From assembly GCF_040807025.1 (NCBI RefSeq), contig NC_090945.1, forward strand, positions 38,495,088 through 38,559,087: DNA of 64,000 nucleotides, in the 5' to 3' direction. Positions 12,105 through 24,200 of this stretch are shown here, piece by piece. The notes under the pieces were generated by a model. The model had not been told where the DNA came from, searched no databases, and worked only from the letters and a program-made list of their open reading frames with translations. This stretch comes from Struthio camelus. Taxonomy: Eukaryota; Chordata; Aves; Struthioniformes; Struthionidae. A program made the position numbers and the translations under genes. Position 1 is the stretch's first letter. Each line of letters starts with the position of its first letter.

Positions 12105-12206
12105 CAAGGTGCGATGGCTCAGGAGTCCCCCAGAAATTCAGCAGCAGAAATTCCTGTGACTAGCAATGGACAACTGGAAGATTCTCATGAGCACAACTTT
12201 GATAAG
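12105..12206 (+). CDS. ARFIP1: ARFIP1 exon 3 (residues 1-31 of the 372-aa form)
   Basis: Acceptor CACTGTAG|CAAGG; donor GATAAG|GTAAAA. The usual ATG is at 12114 in a strong context (G at -3, G at +4). The nine bases before it (CAA GGT GCG) are open in the frame of exon 2. It encodes [19 protein letters not shown] and then an acidic/His stretch to K31, and ends in phase 0. Confidence 0.95.
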
Positions 12207-15200
12207 GTAAAAACTTTCCTTGGTGTCTAACAAGGTAGAAATGGTAAAGTTACAATGCAGTATATAGCAGACTTCACTTGACGCAGTTTTCCAGAGCTTT
12301 TTGGTAGTCCATGCTAATCTTGCTTGCAGGGATAGTGAACAAACTCTGCCTGAGGATTCAGCATACAAATAATTTCTTATAGTGTGCCAGCCTATTTGTT
12401 GACCAATTTCAGATTTTACAGCAGGTTTCAGTAAATTCTTTAGCTGATTACAGTTGAATCTTGCTCAAACTGACTAGTATGCTATGCTGACTTTATTGAT
12501 CCTTCTAATATAATTAAGTTAAACTACATTATTATATATATTTAATGCATTTTGTGTAGTATAGGCATAATGTATGTGTAGTGTATGGTGAAAATAAACT
12601 AGAAAACTTAGGTAGACAGAGCTTATGTAGTTTTGATCACTTTTTTGATTATAATTGCTTTATTTTCTATTATTTTAAGAGGAAAATGTCTTTTTTTTGG
12701 ACTACTTCAATTAACTGCATTTTTTTAATTCATGTTTGTCCCAGTTTTAAAAAGAAAGTACAGGAATGGTTTACAGACATTGTCTGATAGTCTGCCAGAA
12801 GAAAAACAAAATATTGTGTAAAATATACATGCGCTTAATTTTGTCTGTCTTCTGAGTAAAGCCTTAAGGGGAAAAACCCTTTTGCAGCTGATAAATTTGT
12901 GCTCATGTTGTTGTTGTTTCTTTTTTTTAATGAAGCGAATATTGCACATTGCAGTAAACTTTCATATAAAGGGTGTGTTAATACTGCCAAACTTTTCCAA
13001 ATGTGAAATAATACAAACTTGTGCGTACTCTGTAATGCACATTTAAGTGTATACATTTCTACAGTATTGGCTTTAAGCCTTGAGGATGCATGATTTTCAA
13101 TCCCACATTTTTATTCATTTAGCAGGGAAACAAGCATTGTTTAAACATGGGACTTTCCAAGCCCAATAAATTCAGAAATCCAAGTCCTAAAACCAATTTT
13201 TTTTGAGGAACTGTCAAATTGGATAAGGCAAGCCACTTGTGAGGGGTGTTACCTTTGATGGCAGCGTGTTTGAAATTGTTGTAAAAGGGAAAGAAGTACA
13301 GTAAAACTTTTCTTGTGTTGAAAGTAAGGAATTACTTCTGTTTGACTGTGATATGTAGATAGCCTGTATCAAAATGCATCATATTTGTAGTATGTCAAAA
13401 AAAGTTATACTTACATAATAGTGTAGATGCAGTTCTGTCTTTCCCTTGCCCTTGATGTATCTTACTCTCAGTTCATCTTGTGTTTTGACTGTCCAGCAGA
13501 GGATGCTATAGTATAGCTTATGGAATTTGGGTGTTGGATTTTTTTTTTCCTAGTTGGAAACATGAAGGCTAATTAGTTATTCATATTTGTTTGGTATCTA
13601 GTGAGGCTTAGATTTTAAGGAATTCTCTTAAGTTTTAACAGTTCCATGCTGACAGCATTGACTTAGCTTGCAGTGCAGAATTATTTGTAAAAGAAATACC
13701 GAGCAGATCTTCGAAGTGATATTTTGTGTTTTCCCACTGAAATACTGATTGGAGGAAAAAAATATTCTGTAAGTTGAAAAAGCAATTACCTATAGTTGTC
13801 CTGAAAACATCATCTGACACCATTTGACTTTCAAGTTTGTGGGGTAGCTGTAGAGTGAATGTGGCAGCAAAACAGTGTAAAACTTAATGAGGCTGAAATG
13901 CATCTATTTTAGAGCTTATATTAAAGAAATACTGCTCTTGTTACTGGCCACTTTATTTCTACTGAATGGGGTGTGTGTGTGTGTGTTTGTTTTGAAAGCA
14001 CACTGCACCAGGGTGGGGGGAAGGCTTATGTTACTGGAAGACCTGTTCAACAACAAATCTTAAGAAACATGAGAGTAAGAGCTAGGGTGATGTGTACTGA
14101 AATAAAGTTGAAACTAAACTTTGATAAAGATGTAACTATGCTTAGGTGGAATAAATAAAATGTATCTCAAAGTGAATGACTTTGGGTTTACCCAGAGATA
14201 GAGAAACAGGTTTACTATTTCTAAGCCTGATGACCTTGATGCTGCAATGACTTGGCTGCTATCTGTATAAATTATTTTTCCTTTTCATAATGACTTCTTG
14301 TACAGTGTAAGTGTGTGCAGTGCATGTTTAGTAGTTATTGTAAATGGGCTTTGCACTCTTGTTGATTTGGTCAGAGCCGTTATTTAGTCTATGGAGAACT
14401 GAAATATTAACCTCAAGTAGTGTGCGTCTCTGACCACATATAAAAGCTGAGGTGAGTTGTTGCTAACTTACTAATTATTTTGCTGACTTGGAGTTAACTG
14501 TATTTTGAAACTTCCACTAAATACAAAAAGTGGTCAACTATTTGGTCATGTTACAGAAAACTGATACTATGCAAACATTGCCTGTGCTTGCTACTGTAAA
14601 TTTTTTGATGATATTTATTCTAGAATCATTAAAGATTAAATACACTTTAAATATTTTGAATAGTCTTGTACAAGTTTACACCTGTATGTTTGAGCTAAAC
14701 TCAGAATATATGTTAATCAGGGCTTTTTATAAACAAAACAAACTTTTTGGAAGTAACATCTAGATCTGTTTACTAATCTGTTAATCTCAAATTCTAATAT
14801 TAACCTGTTCATCTTGCTTCATGTTTATTATTTGTAGTACTTAATGCTATACCTTCTCTTTTTTTCTTTGCCAATATTTTTGGTAGCTTTTTGTTTTAGC
14901 CTAAAGCAACATGCTTTGTAACACACAATTTCTACCCCAGCATCTCAGGATGGGGGTGGAAGGCTCCTCTCAGTTTATGAGAATGCCAAGCATAGTCCTG
15001 ATTTTAGGAGTTCGTTTAGAAAGGGGCAGCAAACCATTACCACTTTAAATTACACTGTTACCACAGTGCTCAGTTAGAATCTGTGACCACAGTGTTTAGT
15101 CCACTCAAATTCCAATATACTGATTTCAGGTACACTTTTGGGGGATCTAGGGCATAAGATAATATTAGTTTTTTCTTTTGGTAATGTTATAATCAGGGAT

Positions 15201-18200
15201 CTGTTCAACTAAACTTTGTATAATTAAAATATAAGCAAAAAATATGGTTTGTTCTGTGTTTTGTGTTTGGCCTTCTACAGCTATTTTTCCATAGCATTTT
15301 GGCAGCTGTGACTGTATGTTTTTCATAGACTGAGTAAAAATGTAATTGTACAACCTTCTCTTCAGGGTTGTTTAATTACAAAACTAAACTTTAGTCTAGA
15401 CTCGCATCCCTTGTAGCGTTAGCATCAGACCCTAACTATATCCATAAGCAGGCATGAAAATGTGTAATTATTTTCAAATGTTCCTTTATTTTTTTATTTT
15501 TATGTACTCATGTATAAGAAGAATTTAATTTGAAAGACAATATAGTGCAAATGTATTTACCTGGAAAGAGCAAGTAGGATTGCTTATTCATTGTAGAAAA
15601 ACGTGATTAACTGTGTGTAACATCAGACAGGAAGATTGTCATAACGCCATTTCATAAAAAAGATTAACCCCAGAAGGGAGTTGATAACTCTTGTAGGGAT
15701 GTGATATAGCACTACTTGTTGCATCTTCAATAAATTGTTGGTTCCTTACATTTAAGAAAAATAGAATTTCAAAGAATATTTGTAAGGTTACTTGAATAAT
15801 CGTTTGCTTAACAGTAAAATCTTATTCAGCAATGTGCAGCTATGTTCTCCTTCTGTCTTGTGTGTAATGTTAAGAGATGCCTAAGGAATTCTGACAAGTT
15901 TTGTCCTGCCCCTATGATAGATGGAGATATACATATATATATTTTTTAAAACTAGTAAGGACTGTAGCTTCAGTAGTCATTGGATGAAATGTGTAATGTC
16001 CTTGCATTATGAAAAAGTTTGATCCAGTGCCTTTCAGCTCTCCAAGCACTGATGGAACTCAGTTAAGCTTTAAAATCTTGTTGTTTAAGAAGAGTTTGCC
16101 AACATCTGGATGCTTTTTAGTCTATGCTAATAATGGAGAACTTCAGCGTTTATTAATCAAACATGTTTCTCCTCTTACTTTGTGTAAGAAAACTCAGCAA
16201 AAACTTTGATTGTATTCTTCACTGACTTGTTTCTCTTCTCCTGACCCCTGAATGCAGTTTTCCTCCTGTGCTAATAGTTCTGTGACTGGAATACTTTTCC
16301 ACTGCTAAGTGGGGAGGGAGGTAACAAGTGGGAGAAGGAGAATGTTAAGTATAGTATTCCTAATTCAGTAATGTGTCATATATAGTGTGAAAGTTGTACA
16401 GGAATAAATTAAGTTAATTAAAAACCTGGGAGTTTACCTGGTCCGTCTGTAAAGGTATTCAGGCAGCTGTAAATCTACTTGTTACATTTTAAGCTATTGT
16501 ACGAAACCTATATGGAATTCTTACAGTCTGCATCTCTGAAACTCTCAATTACAATTGTTTCCTTTCACTTACAGTGTAGGCTCTTCTGGTTCTTCTTGCA
16601 GTCTTATGGGGACAAAACCATTTGTATAAACTTCTTTATATAATTTCAGTAATAAACTTCTAGGCTGCAAAAAAAAAAAAAGATGAGAATAATTGTGTGC
16701 CTTCATTGTGTCACATTAGGATTAAGAAATAAGCTTTGGGATCTGCTGAATCTAAGCATTCAGTTTCTTGTGTTGTAGTTGTGTCAGCTGCACAAATAGG
16801 TAAGGTCAGTATTTTTTTTTTTTGTCTTTTGCCTTCCCCAAAAAATCCAATTTTGCTTCTCGCTTTCTACCTGAAACTTCCGAGTTCATCTCTCCTAGGT
16901 TTTGCTATGTTAACTGGCATAGCTAGATTTTAATTTAGGCAACTATACTTGTTTTGATGCAGCCTGATTTAAAACATCTGTGCATCGGTTGGAGAAAACT
17001 ATTTGTTTTTAGGAGATGAAATAAAAATGACCAGTTCAACCTGCCTGTTTGTTACCAAGTGGTCTGCTTCATGCAATCTTAAAGAGCAAAAATTGCCGAT
17101 GCTAATGATGAGAGTTGAAGAGAAACTAATTAAAAAGTAGACTGTAATATGACACTGTTTAAGTCAAAAGGGGTGTAATAGAGGAGAGAGTCTTCTAAGT
17201 GAAAAGCAGTATGTTGAAAGAAATGAATAGGAGAAATGCATCAATCCATGTTGTTTATCACTTCAGCATAGAGTGAACCCGAAGCATAAAAATAAATGGG
17301 ATGAGGGCTGGAATTTGTATTAATGCAGAGATTAATTGTGGTGGATTAATTCATGGGAGATAAGAAGTGAGGCAGTGGAGCTGAGAGGCAAGGAAGATGC
17401 TGAATGAGGACAGAGTGTGCCACTTGCATGTCAATCTAGAGAAAGAAGTGACAGTTCAGAGCCAGGTATCTTACCGGGTAGATGTTTTGTCTGCTCATCA
17501 CATTTTGTTTCATGGAACTTGTAGTCTTGGATGAACTTGGGTTAACTAAAATGCGTGTTGCAAATTTTTCCCAAAGGTAGTGTGAGCAGTTTTATTAAAA
17601 ATGTGTCATCGTTGTTAAAAAATGAGTATGTAATAGTTCCCAGTTTGATTCCTTAGCTTTTAATAGACTTCATGAACTAGCTAGCCATAAGTGGTATTTT
17701 TGTGTGTGGCTTTTTTTTAACATCTTTATTCCAAGTAGTAAAAGTAAGTTTAAAAAAAAAATTTCTTTAAATGCTGTTAGTAGGAAGCAACAGACAATAC
17801 TTTGTCACGTGTAATAATGGACTGACAATACCAAAAAAGACGATAAAACTTCTTGTTGTTCACTGCAATCGTTCCATACTTTCCACCTGGTAGAGAAATG
17901 ATACACTTTTGATAACTTCCCCTCTTCATTTTTTGAGTCCTGGTGGACTCGACAAGTTGACCATGAGCCAGCAGTGTGCCCTCATGGCCAAGAAGGCCAA
18001 TGGTATCCTGGGGTGCATTAGGCAGAGTGTTGCCAGCAGGTCGAGGGAGGTGATTCTCCCCCTCTACTCAGACCTGGTGAGGCCACACCTGGAGTGCTGA
18101 GCCCAGTGCTGGGCTCCCCAGTCCAAGAGAGACATGGCACTGCTGGAGAGAGTCCAGCAGAGGGCTACAAAGATGAGGAGGGAACTGGAGCATCTGTCCT

Positions 18201-21200
18201 GTGAGGAAAGGCTGAGAGAGCTGGGCCTGTTCAGTCTGGAGAGGAGAAGACTGAGAGGGGATCAGGTCATTGTGTACCAGTATCTGAAGGGAAGATGTCG
18301 AGAGGATGGGGCCAGACTGTTCTCAGTGGTGCCCAGCGACAAGACAAGAGGCAACAGGCACAAATTGAATCGCAGGCAGTTCTGTCTGAACCTGAGGAAA
18401 AACTTCTTTGCTGTGAGAATGACGTGAGCACTGGAAGAGGTTGCCCAGAGAGGTAGTGGAGTCTCCTTCGCTGGAGATATTCAGAACTCGCCTGGACGCG
18501 ATCCTGTGCAACATGCTCTAGAGGACCCTGCCTGAGCAGGGAGGTTGGACTAGGTGGTCTCTAGAGGTCCCTTCCAACCTCAGCCGTGCTGTGATTCTGT
18601 GATACCATCTCAGCAAGAGTGATATGTCAAAAATCATACTAGTTCAGCTGGATGATCTTTATAATAAACTGATGAATAGCCCTGTTAGAGGCACTTTAAA
18701 GTAGGTTTTCCGTACTAAAATGTTCAGCTTAATATGATGATTTAAACTAAGTTAAAGTAGAATTATAACAAAAGATTAAAGTGGTTTAAATGCCCTATGC
18801 CATATAAGTCTGTGCTGCCTTGACCTAGACCAAATTAAACTAATGCAGCTGTTCTTTTTACTTTATTGCATCCTTTTTCTTTTAACCTTTGTGGCTAAAC
18901 AGCTGAGAATGGGATAGCTTAATTACATCTTTTGGATTCTTGGGGACCTTGTGAGTTTTAGTTCTTTGTGAATCTGGCTTTAGTTTTATGCATCCAATCT
19001 CAATGAAGTTACAATATTAAAGTACCTCCGCTCCTATACTTGAGCTAGATTGCCTGCCTATTAGAGATGATAATTGCTTAAACAATTGTGATTTTTAGCC
19101 TCATACAATTGAAAATGGTGAGTGAAGCATCCTTATTTGAAGTAAGGATAATCCCTTAATAGAACTGTGGTTTTGAGATGTATGAACACATTTTTAGGAA
19201 TTCTAACAACCTGATAGCCCTATTTCAAAGAAGGGGAGCGGGAATCATCACTTTCATAAATGTGAAAGCAGGTTTTTTGATGGTCAGAGTCTTCCTGTTA
19301 GCTAGAAACTAGTGAAAGTAGAATCACCCTATTGCAGCAGGGGACTCTGACCTCACTTCCTTATGTTGTAACAGAAAACTTAGGTTTTAATGGGAACTAA
19401 AGTGAAAGCTATTTATGTTGCCTTCTTACCACTCCAAGATCTCCCTCAGTAATGCCATACCTTCTCTTAAATGGGAAGTTGCATGCACGTTTGTTCTCTC
19501 CCCTACTTTAAGGCTGTTTCCAGGTTATCCTTCCTTGTAAAAGTGATAAATTTCTTTCTTAGAAGTACTGCAGATATTTTGGGTAGCCTTTTTGTTTAGC
19601 TATGCTTGTAATAAAGTGCAAGAATGGCATATCAAAAGCTAAAGTTTACATCCAGAGACGTGTCTCCACTGAACGATATCTTTCGTGTTTATAGACAGTA
19701 AAAGAGGTAGTGGACTGATGATCACTGACTTTTCAATCACAATTCTTGTAATGTTATAAATCAGTAAACAAAATCTTTTTCTAAAATTTATATACAAGGC
19801 TATCTTTTTTTTTTAGTAAGATGTGGTTTCAGTTCATTAATATAGGTGTTAAACATGTTTGATTGCAGTTCTTCACACTGCACTTGTGCCTTTTTACCAC
19901 TGAAGAAATTGTAGATGTCTTTGTGTGTATATGGATATGTGTGTATTTATGATAATACACTTTCATGATTTGACTATCAGTTTTTGTTTAAAATACAGAG
20001 AGGATTGTGTTGGAATGGCTGAATGATTTCTTTAACCCTATATTGTGTTCAGTCTGTGTTTGGCTACAAAATACAGTTAAGTTGAATGTACAAAAGTAGT
20101 ACAATTGCTAGTAGTGGAAGTTTATATCTAAACTTTTTTTTTTTTTTTTTGCAAAACAGATGTTCTGCATTTTAACCTTAAATGCAGATGATTGCTTAGA
20201 TTCCCAGTTCAAACATGCTTTAGCAGGTTGCTTGTCTACATTTCTTTGGCTTCGGATTCAGATATTTGTGAAAATTGCGCCAAGGTGCCTTTGGGTGGAG
20301 GGGGAGGAAATTGATGCCATGTCCTTTTTGTAAAATCAGTGCATCCTCTGCCATCTGTTTATCCTTTTCCAAGTTTTTCTGCTTTTTCAGCTCCTAATTA
20401 CTACTGAATTTTGAATTAAATGGACTCTATTAGTTAAACTAAGATAAAGGAAAGGTTTTCTGCACTCTGTGAACCACAAGTACTTAAATGAAAATGCTGG
20501 CACTCAGTCAGTTGAGAAGACTGAAAACAGTATGTATGTAATGTGATATACTTAATTAGTGAGATCAGCTTCTGTGTGTGACTATTATTTGTTGTTTATG
20601 CTATTTATTTTTCTTCTTTTGCTATAATGCTTCAGATACAGAAATATAGTATCATGTATTACTAGCTAGCCAATTCATGTGATGTGAAAGTATGGCTATA
20701 GGAGTTGGTTACCCTGATCAGAGTAGCTGCTCAAGTTTTTATTTACAACAAGCTTTCTGTTATGGTCGGATTCATAGGTTTGTAGCTTTTTTTTTTTTTT
20801 TTCCTCCTCCCAAAAGTTTGTCTTAAAATGAAGAGTATAATTTGTGGGAATGTGATCCAAAGCCACTTTGTGATTTTTGAAATGAGCCTCTAGGCCTCAT
20901 TTTTGCACACTGGCTTGCTTCTGGCTTGTGGATTTAGCGACTACACTAATGTCAGACATGCATTAGGTTTTAAAATTGCATTTTCTTTTTAAAACAGAAG
21001 CCTTCTTACATCTATTATGAATAGTTATTGCACATATCCAGGCACTGACATTTTAAAGCTATGTATAGTTCTTCTCTGCATATATCACTATTGCTTATCT
21101 AAACTTCTATCTGTTTTTCTTGTCTGGATGGAAGCAAAGGGAATGTGAAAGAGTAGCTGACTATATACCCTGTCATTTTTCCAGTTTCTAACCCTCGATG

Positions 21201-24200
21201 CTTAAGTGTGTTTTACATTTTGCTTTCATTTCCCTAGGAGCTTTTCACTCACTTCTTAATGTAAGAATTAGTGTTTTTAAACTGCTTTGAATACCTAAAT
21301 TTTTTTAAAAAGCGTTAAGTACATTGCATAATACTAGAGGTGTAAGCTTGAATAAAAAGACTCAAAACTTAATCCTGTAAATCTTTCTGAGAGGTATTTA
21401 TAGAGGTGGGTAGGATAGCAAAAATGCGCTGTACAGTGATATGTGAATTCATAGCCAGTAATGATCTGCATTGGTTTTCTGTGAAGGCTTTGATTATCTG
21501 AAAGTTAGACATACTACTTAATCTAGCTGTAAAAAGTTAAGCAGGATATGTTAGCTTTTTGGGGTGGTGGGGGTCAAGGCGAGGATTAAATTCATGACTT
21601 TCAAAAGCAAACAAGTAAACAGCAAAGAGGCAATGAGCGCTTGTGGTATAGAGGAGGTGCTTAGAGGGAAACTGTTGAAGTATTGCCTGTCTGGATGCTT
21701 CTCCCATGTCAAATATTACTGTAAACAGATCTCTTGTGCTGTTTGTAGAAATTAAGGATGCTGCAAATCGTAAAGCTATTCTTGTTTAAAGAGTGAAAGA
21801 ACTTTTTATCCTTAATGTTTTTGGATTGTAAAACGTTGACTGCTTTTATTCTTAACACACATCATTTTGTACCCCTGTGGGTTTTTAACTGGAAACATGA
21901 TTAAATGGATATGGTTGCTTGGACCAGCTTCAGACTGTTTAACGTGATGATATGGAGCACGTTTTTGGGAGCCAGTGCTCGAAGAGATGGCATTCTGCTT
22001 GATCATCCATCTTTAAAAAAAACAAAACCAGCCCCCCACCCACCCCCGCTAAAACCCTCTTTAATATCTCTTAACATATTATGTTTTCTTTGCAACTGTT
22101 TTGCTTGTAAGTAAATTGAAGAACAAAAAACATACATTTAATTAACAAACCAGTATATTCCTAAAATAAATACACAAGTCAGCTTAGTGTTTCTCGTTCA
22201 TAAATGTTTGTTATTCGTGCATCTCAGTAGAATGCTGTGACACCATAAAAAACATTCCAGGCTAGAGGCCGAATTACCTGTCTGAGAGCTCCTGAAATTA
22301 CACTGTAATACCTGAGAGTCATTTTATCTTGATTTTTTGTTTGTTTTTTTGTTTCTTTTTTAACATGAACCTTCCATTTTTTTCGAATATTTCCAAGGAC
22401 TTGAAACGTTCATTACCAGTTGGACTTGGACTCTCTGAAACCAAAATAACATCTCATGGCTTTGACGGGACCAAAGAAGGAGTTGTTGAGGCAGGACCAT
22501 TTCCAGGTAAAGGTAACTGCTTGTTTATCTTTATTTCTTAATTTAAAGTCTATAGGCATATTTTTATGTAGTCAGGAATATGAAGTTCTGTAGCTGCTTT
22601 GAGCATTTTGGTGTTAATGCAGATTGAGATGTGCATTTATAACTGTGTTTGTCCTATCTGACAGCTGGAGTGCTGATGTGAGAAGTAGATGCTGCGTTTG
22701 TAGTAGCTGTCAAGAGATTGATGAAGAATACTTAAAGTTAAATTGGCCCTTAGTTACAGGAATGGAACTCTTTCCTTTGAGCATCTTGAAGTCAAGTCAG
22801 AAAGAAGAATTTCACAGTCATTTGTATTAGAAAATGTTTAAATGTGGATACATAAGTTGCAACTATTATTCTGATTTTAAAGTGTAACTGGAAAGATACT
22901 GATTTCTTGATACACAGTTGACTTACCTGAGGCAGACGAATTAGTGAAATTCTCCTTTGTTGCCCCTGAAAATTGTCTCTCCTTTTTTATTGTAGTGCAT
23001 ATGTTATATTTGTCAGGAATGATAATGCTTTGGGTCTCTTTTTCAAATGAAATACACAATGAAAACAGGTCTGTTCTCATATTTTGCTCATCACAGAGTT
23101 GCAGTTGCTTACAACATGAGAGTTTTAGTTGATATTTAAAATGTAATGCAAGTCTTCAGAACGTAGTTTTTAAAGAATATAAACTGATTTAAACACAAAC
23201 ACTGTTTTATATACAAAATGATAAACAAGTCAGTAATATCAATGTATCCCATCTATCTAAAAATAAGAGTGCCACAATACAGGATGTGAAAGTGATATTT
23301 TAATAAGCCATTATGTAGCTTATTTCTTCTGGACAGAATTATGAATTTGGAAGGTTTGCTATTTCGAATGAGCAGCTGTGAAAATGAGTCTCTCTGTAGT
23401 CATAGATTTAATTTATATTTTACTTCATTTCCTGTTTTGTAAAATGTTGTGCTTATGAAAACAATGATTTACATGCTGTACTTTACATATATTACAAAGT
23501 TAATACCATAGTTTCTTTAAGTCTTTGAAATTAGCAGTGTAGCTAGCTAGAAAACTGGGCAGATGGCAAACTGCTCACCATGCCTGCCTTTTTTTTGTTC
23601 TATTTGCAGCATAGCTCTGTAGCTGTGTTAGGTGCATTAGTCTCTAAGAAAAAAAGTGTCTAGGATATGTTTCAAACAATGCTAATATGTTTTGAAATCT
23701 AAATATTCTGTAATAATTTATGTACACAAATTATGAGCTTTGAACATATAACTCTTAACACTTCAGATATCACAGTTTTCCTGCCAGGACAGTGCGGTGG
23801 TTTTTTTTTTTGTTTGTTTGCTTGTTTTTTTTAATTGTTCCTAATCTTCTAGCCGAAATGAAGACGAAGCTGGAACTTATTCTGTTTTTGTCTGCAGTTT
23901 TATAAAAAGCTTAAGAGCCCTATTTTAAAAAATTCTAATTTCTATTTGAGTTTCCGTATTAAGGCTTCATTTTTGAACGCAAAGTAGATATAAAACCTGA
24001 AAGGGAAGGGTTTCTAGGAGTTGGGAAGGGTAGAATGGTGAAGCGTGTGTGAGGCTGCATCGATAGTGTATCAAGTGATAAGGACTTCTTAACAGCTTAT
24101 TCTGGTTTACTTGCTGAAGTTAATTCAGTCTCTTGGGTCTTCAGTTGGATCTGGCTGAACTTTTGTGCCTGAATGAATCCAGTTGCAGCTGTTATGTAAC

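Larger units (their letters stand above)
12207..22397 (+). other. ARFIP1: ARFIP1 intron 3
   Basis: Longest ARFIP1 intron, about 10.2 kb and AT-rich. It contains a GT microsatellite at 13971-13986, a CR1 retroposon at 17935-18602 in sense orientation, and several poly-T tracts including 20134-20150. No other gene, RNA gene or exon was recognised. Confidence 0.65.

Noticed and set aside
17909-18427. Two open frames of 63 and 97 codons that could be taken for host genes
   Set aside because: They are fragments of the broken CR1 reverse transcriptase ORF.
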